Shown here piece by piece: positions 37,841 to 47,323 of a stretch of 64,000 nucleotides of DNA. The position numbers were made by a program, and so were the translations under genes. The notes beneath the pieces were generated by a model that saw only the letters and a list, made by a program, of their open reading frames with translations, was not told where the DNA came from and searched no databases. Numbering within the stretch: position 1 is the stretch's first letter; the number at the start of each line of letters is the position of its first letter. This DNA comes from Draconibacterium mangrovi_A (GTDB taxonomy: Bacteria; Bacteroidota; Bacteroidia; Bacteroidales; Prolixibacteraceae), in assembly GCF_037646455.1 (NCBI RefSeq), contig NZ_JBBIXN010000001.1, forward strand, positions 434,001-498,000. The letters run 5' to 3'.

Positions 37841-38393
37841 CGTTCGATTTACTTGTGTATTGGATACGAATGTAATTTATCCAATTGACATCCGTGATTT
37901 ACTATTTTGGTTTGCTTATTATGAACTTTATACCCCAAAATGGAGTAATCACATCTTTGATGAATGGAAAGATGTAATGATTCGAAAAGGAGTTCCTGAA
38001 GAAGAAGCAAACAAGAGAATAAACAAAGCACAATTGGCATTTCCAGATGCATTGGTAGAAAACTATGAACCATTAATTGATGGACTTGAACTACCTGACC
38101 CAAAAGACAGACATGTTCTTGCTGCTGCAATAAAAACAAATGCAAATGTCATTGTAACAAACAACCTAAAAGACTTTCCTAAAGAATACCTGGCGACTTT
38201 TGGTCTAAAAGTAAAAGGTGTTGACGATTTTATTACTGACATAATCGATTTAAATCAAGAGCGTGCAATTCAGGCTTTCAAAGATTTGGTGTTCAATCGA
38301 ACTAATCCTGATTTAGATGAATTTCAGATTTTAGATAGGTTTAGGAAACTTGGGCTGGTAGACTCTGCAAATTATATTCATTCACTTCTATAA
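37830..38393 (+). CDS. PIN-domain ribonuclease toxin
   Basis: The 187-residue protein has a PIN-type opening with the first acidic residue (FTCVLDTNVIYPIDI), a central acidic site (LPDPKDRHVLAAAIKTN) and a late acidic position (IVTNNLKDFPKEYL), together forming the metal-binding quartet of PIN nucleases. PIN toxins cut RNA, often tRNA or mRNA. It is translationally coupled to the HTH antitoxin by an 11-base overlap. A C-terminal helical extension (about 140-187) is longer than in VapC toxins. Confidence 0.88.
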   Translation: MIHSVRFTCVLDTNVIYPIDIRDLLFWFAYYELYTPKWSNHIFDEWKDVMIRKGVPEEEANKRINKAQLAFPDALVENYEPLIDGLELPDPKDRHVLAAAIKTNANVIVTNNLKDFPKEYLATFGLKVKGVDDFITDIIDLNQERAIQAFKDLVFNRTNPDLDEFQILDRFRKLGLVDSANYIHSLL

Positions 38394-38518
38394 TTTCAAT
38401 TCGCATTAACCTTCAAATAACCTAATCAGACTTGAACCTATCATAAAACACTAAAAACTAATCGATTAAATTCAGTCATCATTATTAGGAGAACTAAATA
38501 TTCTCTAATATTTTCAAA

Positions 38519-38690
38519 AGTTGCAACCTATGAATTCAAAAAACCGATGGAGGTACTTCTCAATACCAGCAAGGTTTTCAAAAATTTAGATAAAAAAAAG
38601 AGGTCGAAAATGACCTCTTTGTACTGCTGCTCCCCTGATAGTCGGAAGTTGCAACCTAAGTTGTGAAAGGTTGGTGTGAATTACCACCTA
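38519..38690 (+). repeat. Dispersed cassette-boundary repeat, copy I (full length, with left arm)
   Basis: The left arm AGTTGCAACCTATGAATTCA to GGTACTTCTCAATACCAGCA and AAGGTTTTCAAAAATTTAGA is nearly identical to copy E. The stem AAAGAGGTC/GACCTCTTT (38597-38620) follows, then GCTCCCCTGATAGTCGGAAG, TTGCAACCTAAGTTGTGAAA and GGTTGGTGTGAATTACCACC. It is the most complete copy in the window. The following 280 bases up to 38973 hold no gene that I can see. Confidence 0.93.
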
Positions 38691-38973
38691 ACTTAAACTA
38701 ATTTTAACCAATAATAGGTTAATTGAGCCAATGAGTTTTATAACTTTCTTTTTTTATTTATTCGGATCATTAGTGACTGATAGCTTGTAAGCTTATCCAC
38801 TTTAAATGTGAAGTTTGTTTTGAAGAGTGAAATTCTAAATAGGAAGAGCAATATCAAAAATTAAATACGCAACTTTGAATCAGTTCGTTAAATCTTTTTC
38901 TAAAATACTTGCCTCTAGTTAAAAAGCTCCTTAAATTAGTTAATAGATAACATCGTATAATAATGCTTATTCC

Positions 38974-39576
38974 ATGAAACCATTCAAACTATTTTTCTTG
39001 TTTATTATCCTGACTTTTTTTTCTTGCGTAAGATTACCTGTCCAAACAATTACATTAACAGAGACTCTTATTGAAGAAAGTAGCAGAATGCATGAATTAA
39101 ACCTGCTGTTAATTAATAAAATGTTTGAAGAGAAAAGAGAGCGAATAGATGATTTCATTACACTCAAATATATTCCCGAGTACTTGGAAAATTTTCAAGA
39201 CAACGTCCCCGAAGAAATTGACTACGAAGAAGAATTTATGGTAATGGTCCAAAGTATTATTCCAGTTATCACAGAACGAAGAAACATGATGCAAAGTGCA
39301 CTCGAAACTCAACGAATAAAGATAATCACGAAACTTAATAATGATTATAAAGAATTTGAAAATGCCTCATCTAAATTAAAAAGTCTTATTGAGTCGGGGG
39401 TGAATGTAAATCAGCAACGGATTGCTGCATTTGAGGATATCAAAAACCTTACAAATAATAAAATTGACTTAAACCAACTGGAGAATGAAATAGATAAATT
39501 TATTGTAAAAGGAGGAGAGATAAGTAATAACATTAACGAATTAGACAGTACAATTAACTCAATTTTAAATAATTAA
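38974..39576 (+). CDS. Coiled-coil lipoprotein, first gene of CHAT operon
   Basis: This 200-residue protein has a lipobox (LTFFSC) after a hydrophobic signal. The rest is nearly all helical and charged, with long heptad-like stretches (LLINKMFEEKRERIDDF, NDYKEFENASSKLKSL, LNQLENEIDKFIVK). No enzyme motif is seen. It lies three bases upstream of the next small gene and leads the run ending in the CHAT-TPR gene. In a conflict system it could be an envelope sensor or pore-related component; this is inference. Confidence 0.65.
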   Translation: MKPFKLFFLFIILTFFSCVRLPVQTITLTETLIEESSRMHELNLLLINKMFEEKRERIDDFITLKYIPEYLENFQDNVPEEIDYEEEFMVMVQSIIPVITERRNMMQSALETQRIKIITKLNNDYKEFENASSKLKSLIESGVNVNQQRIAAFEDIKNLTNNKIDLNQLENEIDKFIVKGGEISNNINELDSTINSILNN

Positions 39577-39579
39577 GCT

Positions 39580-39846
39580 ATGCCAATAGATTGGGAAAAA
39601 ATCGCTAAAGATACCGATAATGAAACTTTTGAAAGTTTTGTCAATCGAATTTCAAGTTTAACCCGGTTAAACGATCATGAAATTATCACACTAGTAAATG
39701 AAACAGGTATCAGTGAAAAAAATCTAGCAGAAGTGCTGAAAGAGGTAAAAAGTGCAACAAAATCAAATACACAAAAGGCTGATGCGATAAAAAAGATCAG
39801 TAGTGGAGTTAATGTTTTGGTTGAAATTGCTTCAAAATTAATCTGA
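39580..39846 (+). CDS. Small soluble helical protein (CHAT operon)
   Basis: No family is recognised in this 88-residue protein. It is acidic and helical (FESFVNRISSLTRLNDHEI, ISEKNLAEVLKEVKSATKS) with no signal or membrane segment. It starts three bases after the upstream stop codon, so it is translated with the lipoprotein gene. Partner or chaperone roles are possible. Confidence 0.6.
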   Translation: MPIDWEKIAKDTDNETFESFVNRISSLTRLNDHEIITLVNETGISEKNLAEVLKEVKSATKSNTQKADAIKKISSGVNVLVEIASKLI

Positions 39847-40294
39847 CATTAATTCCGTAAAGTTTTTAAATCCTAAAATATTATAGCGTCTTTTGGGTTT
39901 ATTCTGTTAAATCACTTTTGCTAAGATCCTGATTCTTTGTAATTTTTTTCAATTACTGAACTGTCGTTTGAGTTTACTGTTGGAATAATTTGTGGCAACA
40001 ACATTATTTTTATTGAACCCATCTTAATGCATGATTAGGTACCTTTACTAGTTGATTGTGCGTCTATTTTCACTCTTCTCGCAAGTAAAGTTTATATCGA
40101 ATTAATAAGCCTCAAAACACCCTACACCCCCTAACAAGCTGTTGTTTAATTCGTTAAAAGTTTCTAACTTGTATAATGGACTCTTAAATCTGATGTGACT
40201 GCATATATGTTACTGAAACCATACTAATTGTGAAAAAGAGATTGAAGTTGGAACTTATTCAGGAATAAACTTTTATGAACCAAAAATATTAATC
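39847..40294. other. Gene-free stretch inside the CHAT locus
   Basis: Nearly 450 bases of AT-rich DNA split the locus in two. I see no frame with coding character and no clear hairpin. It must hold the promoter for the membrane protein and CHAT genes, or a leader. Its length is unusual if all four genes form one unit. Confidence 0.45.
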
Positions 40295-40855
40295 ATGGCT
40301 AGAAAAATTGTTACTAAGGGACAAGTTGATAAGATTAACCAAGAATATGATAAGAAAAAGAAGGAATTAATCTCGTCGTTGCTAACGGAAGCAGAACAAA
40401 TAACCACAAAAAGAGGCGGCATTAAAAAAAGCGAAGAAGAAATTGCAGCAGAGGCAAAAATGGATACTCTCATTGCTGAAATAGGTTCAAAACCGACGGA
40501 AAAAGAAGACACTTATTCTGACCGGTTAATGAAATATATTCCGGCGGAAATCATTGCTCTATACCTTACGTTCGATACAATTATTAGGTCAGCACAAACA
40601 CAGCCTGATTCGATCGGCGTCATCAACTGGATAATATTTTTCTTTTGCTTTCTCGCTATCATACTTGTCCTTGTTAAAAAAGACAATGTAAAATCATTGG
40701 TGCAGATTTCAATTTCTTTGGGCGCTTTTATTGTTTGGATTTTTGCTCTTGGCGGTCCATTTAAAGAAACATTTGACTGGTATAGAGAACTTTATGGGGC
40801 TTTATTATTACCGGCGTATACTTTTCTTGTACCCTTTATTACACCAGCGGATTAA
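40295..40855 (+). CDS. Membrane protein with N-terminal coiled coil (CHAT operon)
   Basis: This 186-residue protein has a charged helical cytoplasmic N-terminal half (about 1-85, DKINQEYDKKKKELISSLLT, then EEEIAAEAKMDTLI) and then three or four hydrophobic helices (about 85-100, 108-127, 134-150, 160-182). No family is recognised. It ends 23 bases before the CHAT-TPR gene, which itself has membrane helices, so the two may form a membrane complex. Confidence 0.65.
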   Translation: MARKIVTKGQVDKINQEYDKKKKELISSLLTEAEQITTKRGGIKKSEEEIAAEAKMDTLIAEIGSKPTEKEDTYSDRLMKYIPAEIIALYLTFDTIIRSAQTQPDSIGVINWIIFFFCFLAIILVLVKKDNVKSLVQISISLGAFIVWIFALGGPFKETFDWYRELYGALLLPAYTFLVPFITPAD

Positions 40856-40878
40856 CGTGAAACAAATGAAATATATAA

Positions 40879-43800
40879 ATGAATCAATCTGATCCCAGGA
40901 AGAAAACAGTTGTAATTTATTGGATATTACTCCTCTTAGTACCGATAATTGGTCTCTTCCAAGGAGAATTTAAGTCTTATATTGTTCCTGTTGCAATTTC
41001 ATTTTCGGTTTTGGCCTTGTTTGAAACGATATTGCATTTTATCAATAAAAGATGTCTCAGGGTAATTCATAATATACTATCTCTAAGTAAGGAAAACGAA
41101 GATGCTATGTTAATGGGGGATAGAAAACCTATGAGTTACTATATCTCTCTGAAGGACCCTCTGGCAATCGAACTATTCAATCAAGTGACACAAACTAAGA
41201 ATACACAATTACTTTTTCAACCGAAGTTTTTTGCTAAATATTTTCTTGTTAGGACTATATTGAATCTAATTACTTTTATACTTCTATTTGTAATTATATT
41301 CACGGCCAATAAATCATTTGTGTGGGTCTATTATCTTATTTGGTCCATACCTACTTTACTTATTATTAACCAGTTACTAAATAAAACTAAATTATTCAAT
41401 CTCTTTATCAAACAAATAAAATATGCTCTGAATAATAAATTGGGCGAAGTCGTTCATTTGGCTAAGAAAGTTGATCGCATGACCAAGAGGTCCTATGGAG
41501 GTGAAAGTGCTGATTATGCACTTAGTCAGTATAATCTGGGAGGAATATATACATTACAAAATGATCATAGATTGGCAGAACAATCCTTTAAAAGAGCTTT
41601 GGGAATTTGGTCAAAATATGACAATATCCCAGGGTTTTATTATGTCCAATGCTTGTTTGAATTAGCTAAAAGTTATTTTGCAAACTCAAAATTTAGAGCA
41701 GCTGAAAATCACTTCTTGGAATTATTAAATATCATAAAAGGCGATGACAGATTTTCCATTGAAGTCCTGAAAAAGTTGTCTTTATTAAAATTGATACAAG
41801 AAGATATTCCGAGTGTTCGAGAGTACAATAATCAAATTGAAGAGCGAATTATCAAATGTTTTGGTCAAGAAAGTGATGAATATGTCCACTTCCAATATTA
41901 TAAGAATTTCCTAGAACTTAAGGAAGGAAATGTGGAAAGTGCAGAAAACTTTTACGATGCAGACCTGGAGAAATCAATAAGAGCCAAATTAAAAGGTGAA
42001 CAGCTTGCTAAATTCCTTCAAAACCAGGGAGTATACTACATGAGAGTCAATAATTATGAAAAGGCAGAAGAATATTTCAATGAGGCTAGGGATATCAGAA
42101 TTGAATATTGGGGTGAGGATCATCCAGCTATTACCGAAGTAGACATGAATATTGCTTTCCTAATGGGTATACGTGGGGAATTTGATGAACAAGAAAAACT
42201 AATCCGCAATTCTTTAAAGATAAATCAGAATAGTTATGGTGAGTTCAGTACTGAGGCGGCTGGAAATTTGGCAGAACTTGGTCATTGTTTAATAGAGAAA
42301 GGTGATTTCGCTGAAGCAGAGAGATGTATAAATAAGACGCTTGAGATCTATGAAAAGCTATTTTCTCAATCCCATCCACTTTACTTAAATACGATGTTTA
42401 ATTTAGGTTGGTTGTATGATGAAAAGGGTGAAATTGAGAAGGCAGAAGCAATCATTAAAGATGTTTTTATAAAAACTAAGAATATTCTGGGTGATGAGCA
42501 TCCAATTCTGAGAAACGACAGGTATCAAATAGCAAGTTTCAATGTTAGAAAGGGTAGTTATAAGGAAGCCTTAAAGTTTTATAAACAGACAAAGGAGATT
42601 GATGATAAACTAATCAAGGAATCATTTTTTTTGGGAGGGGATCAGCAAAAGCTCAAGTTCTTGGATAGAGTATTTATTGATATCGATAAGATATTTTCCG
42701 TAATTACACAGTATCTTATAAATGATCCTGATGCGGTCATTTTTGGGATGAATTTGATTTTACAACGAAAAGCACTTGTCGGAGATATATTAGTTGGCCA
42801 AAATAAATTCCAAAAACTTGACACACCATCCGAACTTGACAGTTCGTTCAAAGAACTAACTGAATTAAAAAGAAAATTGATACACCTGCAACTCGAGGGA
42901 TTTGAATCCTTGCCAGTGGCTGACTACCAGCAGGCGCTAAATGAGTATAATAAACGCAAAATTGAATTAGAAGAAATCATTTCGAAGAAAACTTCTTCTG
43001 ATGATCTATACAATAACATTTTCAATGAAGATCTAAGAGGGCATATATCGTCAAAACTCGAAAGCAATGATGTACTGATTGAATTCTTGAAGTTCAAACG
43101 TTTCAATTTCGAAGATAACAAATATGGTGCTTCAGAGTATCTTGCTTTTTTACAGTTTAGCGGTAATATTGATAATATTAAATGTTTCAGTCTTGGAAGT
43201 GCTGATACTATTGATAATTTAATAAAGGATATTTTATCAATTATTCAATCGAAAAATGATTTGTATGCAGCTTTAGATAAGGATTTAACAAAGTCTCTTA
43301 ACCGATTATCATCAATTCTGCTGAAGCCAATTATTAATAGTATTGATAACTGCAATAGGTTATATCTTGTACCTGATGGTGAACTCCACCGACTCCCGTT
43401 TGAAGCATTACTACTAGATGGTGGTAAATTTGTTGTTGAAAGGTATAAAATACTTTATTTAAACTCTGGACGAGATCTCGTTCCGATGGAAAGTCACCAG
43501 GATGAAGGGGGCTACAAGGAAAGTGCGATTATTGCCAACCCTGATTTTGACCTTGGGGAAAAACTTGATACTGCAACAAAAGGACGTAAACCGGAAAGGA
43601 TTGGGGGATTAAAGCATGCAAAAGACCTTAAATGGACGCAACAAGAAGCTGAAGACGTAGGTAAGATATTAAAGGTCAGCCCAATTACTCATCAGGATGC
43701 CAACAGAAAAAGAGTACTTGAATTATCATCTCCAGAGTACTTGCATTTTGCCACACATGGGTTTTTTATGCCGAAAGAGACAGAATTGAAAAACATAGAA

Positions 43801-44283
43801 GTTGCACTCGTAGATTCTGAGAGTTATCACCAACAGCAGCTTTCGACAATTCAAAATCCAATGCTTCGTTCTGGGCTTGTGCTTGCGGGATTTAATGCCT
43901 GGCTTAGCTTCAAAGAGGTCCCCAAGGAAATGGGAAATGGCCTGTTAACAGCTATGGATATTGCACTGATGGATTTAAGCCACACTAAAATTGTAGTATT
44001 ATCTGCATGTGAGACCGCTCTCGGTGATATTGATAACGGCGAAGGAGTGTTTGGTTTAAGAAGGGCATTCAAGCTTGCTGGGGCCAATCGATTAGTTATG
44101 AGTTTGTGGGAAGTTAGCGACGAAGAAACGCAACAAATGATGGTTAGTTTTTACAATAACTTGAATGATGATAAAAACTGTTTCTATGAAGCTTTCAGGG
44201 ATATGCAATTAATATTTATTAACGAAACTAGCAGAAATCCATATTTTTGGGCTTCATTTATTTTTCAAGGTGTTGATGAATAG
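40879..44283 (+). CDS. Membrane-anchored TPR-CHAT caspase-like protease
   Basis: This 1134-residue protein begins with two pairs of membrane helices (about 8-52 and 112-160). Residues of about 200-620 carry many tetratricopeptide repeats (AEQSFKRALGIWSKY, KAEEYFNEARDIRIEYWGED, EAERCINKTLEIYEKL). The C-terminal 350 residues are a CHAT peptidase, with catalytic His in HFATHGFF (near 959) and catalytic Cys in VLSACETALGD (near 1044), followed by the usual GVFGLRRAFKLAGA. CHAT proteases are caspase relatives used in bacterial conflict systems to cleave a partner or cause cell death when the TPR part senses a signal. Combined with the preceding small proteins it makes a plausible envelope-associated defence locus between repeat copies I and J. 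Confidence 0.88.
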   Translation: MNQSDPRKKTVVIYWILLLLVPIIGLFQGEFKSYIVPVAISFSVLALFETILHFINKRCLRVIHNILSLSKENEDAMLMGDRKPMSYYISLKDPLAIELFNQVTQTKNTQLLFQPKFFAKYFLVRTILNLITFILLFVIIFTANKSFVWVYYLIWSIPTLLIINQLLNKTKLFNLFIKQIKYALNNKLGEVVHLAKKVDRMTKRSYGGESADYALSQYNLGGIYTLQNDHRLAEQSFKRALGIWSKYDNIPGFYYVQCLFELAKSYFANSKFRAAENHFLELLNIIKGDDRFSIEVLKKLSLLKLIQEDIPSVREYNNQIEERIIKCFGQESDEYVHFQYYKNFLELKEGNVESAENFYDADLEKSIRAKLKGEQLAKFLQNQGVYYMRVNNYEKAEEYFNEARDIRIEYWGEDHPAITEVDMNIAFLMGIRGEFDEQEKLIRNSLKINQNSYGEFSTEAAGNLAELGHCLIEKGDFAEAERCINKTLEIYEKLFSQSHPLYLNTMFNLGWLYDEKGEIEKAEAIIKDVFIKTKNILGDEHPILRNDRYQIASFNVRKGSYKEALKFYKQTKEIDDKLIKESFFLGGDQQKLKFLDRVFIDIDKIFSVITQYLINDPDAVIFGMNLILQRKALVGDILVGQNKFQKLDTPSELDSSFKELTELKRKLIHLQLEGFESLPVADYQQALNEYNKRKIELEEIISKKTSSDDLYNNIFNEDLRGHISSKLESNDVLIEFLKFKRFNFEDNKYGASEYLAFLQFSGNIDNIKCFSLGSADTIDNLIKDILSIIQSKNDLYAALDKDLTKSLNRLSSILLKPIINSIDNCNRLYLVPDGELHRLPFEALLLDGGKFVVERYKILYLNSGRDLVPMESHQDEGGYKESAIIANPDFDLGEKLDTATKGRKPERIGGLKHAKDLKWTQQEAEDVGKILKVSPITHQDANRKRVLELSSPEYLHFATHGFFMPKETELKNIEVALVDSESYHQQQLSTIQNPMLRSGLVLAGFNAWLSFKEVPKEMGNGLLTAMDIALMDLSHTKIVVLSACETALGDIDNGEGVFGLRRAFKLAGANRLVMSLWEVSDEETQQMMVSFYNNLNDDKNCFYEAFRDMQLIFINETSRNPYFWASFIFQGVDE

Positions 44284-44424
44284 GATTTTGAATTACCACC
44301 ATTCTTTGTCTAAGATATCTACCAAGTAAAATCATTTTACCCTGACAAGACTTGCAACCTTTATAACTCATTCATTTACTAACATTTAAGTCAATTGCAT
44401 AATTAATCCGATATATTTGAATCG

Positions 44425-44600
44425 CTTAGTTGCAACCTTCATTTAATAAATTGAAATAATTTCCTATCCCTTTCATATCAATAATTCTGAAAGATTATAA
44501 CAAAAAAAAGAGGTCAAAAATTGACCTCTAAATCCTGTCTGCTCCCCTAACAGTCGGAAGTTGCAACCTAATATGTGAAAGATTGGTGTGATATACCAAC
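44425..44600 (+). repeat. Dispersed cassette-boundary repeat, copy J
   Basis: The hairpin AGAGGTCAA/TTGACCTCT (44509-44529) is followed by TGCTCCCCTAACAGTCGGAA, GTTGCAACCTAATATGTGAA and GATTGGTGTGATATACCAAC. An extra TTAGTTGCAACCT lies to the left at 44427-44439 and another TTGCAACCT near 44350, like the left arms of copies E and I but with different DNA between. Confidence 0.88.
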
Positions 44601-44691
44601 TATTTTTGGATATTCTACCCTTTATTAAATGATAATATTTTAATTTTAAACGAACTAATTTTCAAGAATACAACGACTAAATCATCGATTG

Positions 44692-45234
44692 ATGACTGTT
44701 AAAAAAAACACACAGGTTTTCGTGCTTATACTAATGTGGATACTATTGTCACCACTTTTCCTCTTTTTATCAATTAAGTGGAAAATGCCGAGATTGGCTC
44801 CACGCATCATTTTAACTATTATCGCTCCAATGACCTTATTAATCATTTCATTGACGTCAATATCAGGGTATGTGTACTATTATACATATATAAAAAGAGG
44901 TACCAAGTCTGAGATTGAAACTAAAACAGGATTGAATTTTCCGAAATTTACCATAATTGAAAAAAGACATAAAACCTTCGGTCCGGCTTTTAATGGAGAT
45001 TTCTCAATGGAATATAAGGTTCAGCTTGATACCTTAAATGTTCAAGAATTCTACAAACAAATACAAAGTTCTATTGAAATCACCGATAATGAAAGAAATG
45101 ACAACATTTCATATTCATGGGAAAGTAATTCTGAAGATTCATATTTCTTTAACTATTCGGATTATCAGGAGTATTTAGAATTAGAAATCAACAGATTCAA
45201 TGGCGAAATGGAAATAAGATACGGTAGTTTATAG
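44692..45234 (+). CDS. Hypothetical membrane-anchored protein
   Basis: The start is put at ATG 44692, one codon after a TTG. The 180-residue product has two hydrophobic helices (about 7-27 and 37-60) and a soluble domain of about 115 residues rich in aromatic and acidic residues (FSMEYKVQLDTLNVQEFYKQ, SYSWESNSEDSYFFNYSD). No family is recognised. It lies alone just right of repeat copy J. Confidence 0.55.
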   Translation: MTVKKNTQVFVLILMWILLSPLFLFLSIKWKMPRLAPRIILTIIAPMTLLIISLTSISGYVYYYTYIKRGTKSEIETKTGLNFPKFTIIEKRHKTFGPAFNGDFSMEYKVQLDTLNVQEFYKQIQSSIEITDNERNDNISYSWESNSEDSYFFNYSDYQEYLELEINRFNGEMEIRYGSL

Positions 45235-45331
45235 ATATTGCTATAGAAGACAGTAACTTGTAAAGAGTTTAATCACAAAAATACTTTGAGATTAATAGGC
45301 ATTGAATAATTAGTAGCAGTTTTATTGATAG

Positions 45332-45589
45332 TTAGAAGGGAAACTTAAATTCAACTTTAAAGAATTTTAACCCATCAATGAGATAAGGTTCTTGTAATGC
45401 TTCAAAATTATTAATTTCCATTAATCCTTTCTTTAATGAATCAAGATCGTTTTTAGAAATTGAAATAACTGATGAATTATTTTCATCGAAAAATACTAAT
45501 GACCAAGAATCTGCACTTTCAATTTGTTTTAATGTTCTGTTCTTCATTGATTCAAGCCACTTAGGTAGAAATTCTTGTCCCATAATCAA
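45332..45589 (-). CDS. Small hypothetical protein (85 aa)
   Basis: No family is recognised. The protein is soluble with a mixed alpha/beta pattern (SWSLVFFDENNSSVISISKN, YLIDGLKFFKVEFKFPF) and no signal peptide. Its composition is protein-like and a start with context exists at 45589. Compact size and an isolated position in an accessory region recall immunity-type proteins, but nothing direct supports that. Confidence 0.5.
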   Translation of the reverse strand: MIMGQEFLPKWLESMKNRTLKQIESADSWSLVFFDENNSSVISISKNDLDSLKKGLMEINNFEALQEPYLIDGLKFFKVEFKFPF

Positions 45590-46095
45590 TAATTGTGAAA
45601 TAGATTTTAAAATTATTATTAATTCAATTAAAGAACAAACCTCTTTCCCCGATACAATTTATTTACGTTCAAGGTATATATTGATATTTGGCTTTCTCTT
45701 ATTTACATACAAACACTTGATTTTCACACAACTGTGAAAGGCGAAATAATTCCATAACTTTCCTTCAGACTTTATATAAATAGCGAAGGGGGTCATCTTC
45801 AAGAAAGTGGTAGCTCTATATACATAGGGGAACACGACTTGTTTATATTTAAACAAAAAAATCGGTTATGATTGCTGGTTGACATTCCAATCTGGGATCT
45901 TGCTTTAACCTTTAGTTTAAATATCCACGACTCTCAAATTTTAATGGATTTAGTTTGTTAGGTCTTATCTTTTACAGATTAACCGATCCAATATAATCGA
46001 ACTATTTAGCTTCCCTCTTTTGATTAAAATTCATCAATGCAGATAGACTGCATAGATGGATTTTATGTTTGCATCAGAATCTCAATAAAACGAAA
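45590..46095. other. Intergenic stretch before the AAA ATPase operon
   Basis: About 500 bases of AT-rich DNA. A minus-strand frame of 65 codons (45659-45856) is rejected for its composition. The promoter for the operon starting at 46096 should be here, but I could not fix it. Confidence 0.45.
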
Positions 46096-46560
46096 ATGGA
46101 TAATATGGGAATTGCATTATTTAGAAAAATAGGACTTGAAAAAACAAATAACTTCAATTATTCTGAAAGCACTAATGCTTTCATTGGAAATGGATACACA
46201 TCGTTGGCTGGTAATACATATTTGAATGAGATCAGATTAATCGAAGGACTATTGGTTAAAGAAGATGTTGGTCAGGGATATGCACGTACGTTTATAAATG
46301 GGATTCGAATCTTCAATTTAAAGACAAAAGAATTACTATGTGAAAAAAGTTATCATTGCCAGTTTTATAGCCAATACTTCATAAAATTAGAGGTTAGAAC
46401 AATGCTAAATGATCTATTGATTTCTGCTGCACAAAAGGATGGGATTTTACTTAATGAATCAGAAATTAGTGAGCAAATTGACAAATTGGTTAATACCGCT
46501 TTCTCAACCGACCAAAGACAAATGTTACTTCAGCAATCTAGAAAATATTTAAACTCATGA
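46096..46560 (+). CDS. Small hypothetical protein, first of a paralogous pair
   Basis: The start at ATG 46096 is preferred to a TTG 27 bases upstream. The 154-residue protein shares a layout with the next gene product: a YSEST segment, a middle GIRIFNLKTKELL strand matching GILIYHKKTKELL, and a helical C-terminus (EISEQIDKLVNTAFSTDQRQ matching YVDKILDECYFANSRKA). This shows a tandem duplication followed by divergence. The function is unknown; there is no signal or membrane segment. It is separated from the next gene by three bases and leads an operon ending with an AAA ATPase and a partner. Confidence 0.6.
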   Translation: MDNMGIALFRKIGLEKTNNFNYSESTNAFIGNGYTSLAGNTYLNEIRLIEGLLVKEDVGQGYARTFINGIRIFNLKTKELLCEKSYHCQFYSQYFIKLEVRTMLNDLLISAAQKDGILLNESEISEQIDKLVNTAFSTDQRQMLLQQSRKYLNS

Positions 46561-46563
46561 AAT

Positions 46564-47028
46564 ATGAAAGAGGATAATAAATCTGGGATAGAAAGAATAT
46601 CTAAACCTATTGGATATAGCGAATCCACAGGGATGAATATTTATCAATCATATACTGCTAGTTCTGGATTTAATTATATGGTTGGAATGCGGGAAATTCA
46701 TGATATCGTTATTGTTGAACAAATTGCAGAGGGAACAGCATGTACCTTACTTTGTGGAATTCTGATATACCACAAAAAGACCAAAGAGCTTTTAAAGGAG
46801 ATTGAGGTTGGTCGTAATATCAGATATACTAGAGCCAAAACGATGGATTTAGTTCGTCAATTCCTAACCCAAACTCTATTAGAAACGTGTAATAAAAACA
46901 ATGTTGAGATCGATAAAGAATATACCAAAAATTATGTCGATAAAATCTTAGACGAATGTTATTTCGCAAATAGTCGAAAAGCTATCCTTGAATGGGCTGA
47001 GTCAGTAGGAATAATAACATTAAATTGA
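46564..47028 (+). CDS. Small hypothetical protein, second of a paralogous pair
   Basis: This 154-residue protein is a diverged copy of the preceding one. Shared points are YSEST near residue 17, an acidic hydrophobic strand (HDIVIVEQIAEGTACTLL), KTKELLKEIEV, and the C-terminal helix pair. No motif for an enzyme is seen. The three-base gap on each side shows tight co-translation with both neighbours. A pair of related small proteins before an ATPase suggests subunits of one complex. Confidence 0.6.
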   Translation: MKEDNKSGIERISKPIGYSESTGMNIYQSYTASSGFNYMVGMREIHDIVIVEQIAEGTACTLLCGILIYHKKTKELLKEIEVGRNIRYTRAKTMDLVRQFLTQTLLETCNKNNVEIDKEYTKNYVDKILDECYFANSRKAILEWAESVGIITLN

Positions 47029-47031
47029 ATA

Positions 47032-47253
47032 ATGAAAATCGCAACCAATATAAAAAGACTTGATGAATTTGGATTTCAAATAATCTTGAATGAATCAAAT
47101 CAGGTAATTGGAATAAATTTGTTGTTAAAACGAAAGATTATGTTAAAACACAGGTTTAAGAACGCCAGAGAAACAAGAAATTCGTTAGAGGAAAAGGAAT
47201 TGGTTCACAAATTATTAATTGAAAGATTACAACTCAATCAAACCAAAATATAA
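47032..47253 (+). CDS. Small basic hypothetical protein (73 aa)
   Basis: No family is recognised. The 73-residue product is basic and probably helical at its C-terminus (RFKNARETRNSLEEKELVHK). It starts three bases after the preceding stop codon. Its position inside a tightly packed operon is the main support that it is a real gene. Confidence 0.5.
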   Translation: MKIATNIKRLDEFGFQIILNESNQVIGINLLLKRKIMLKHRFKNARETRNSLEEKELVHKLLIERLQLNQTKI

Positions 47254-47323
47254 ATCATCAACGAAGCTTTACGAACATTACACGAATTGTTTTATTTTTA
47301 TGTTTCACTAATATTCCACATAC

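Noticed and set aside
38519..38690. Repeat copies with GAGGTC/GACCTC stems as a CRISPR array
   Set aside because: Copies are kilobases apart with genes between, not regularly spaced short repeats, and no cas genes are present.
45659..45856. Minus-strand frame of 65 codons
   Set aside because: Composition follows AT-rich noncoding DNA and no ribosome-binding context is seen; a real small gene cannot be fully excluded.
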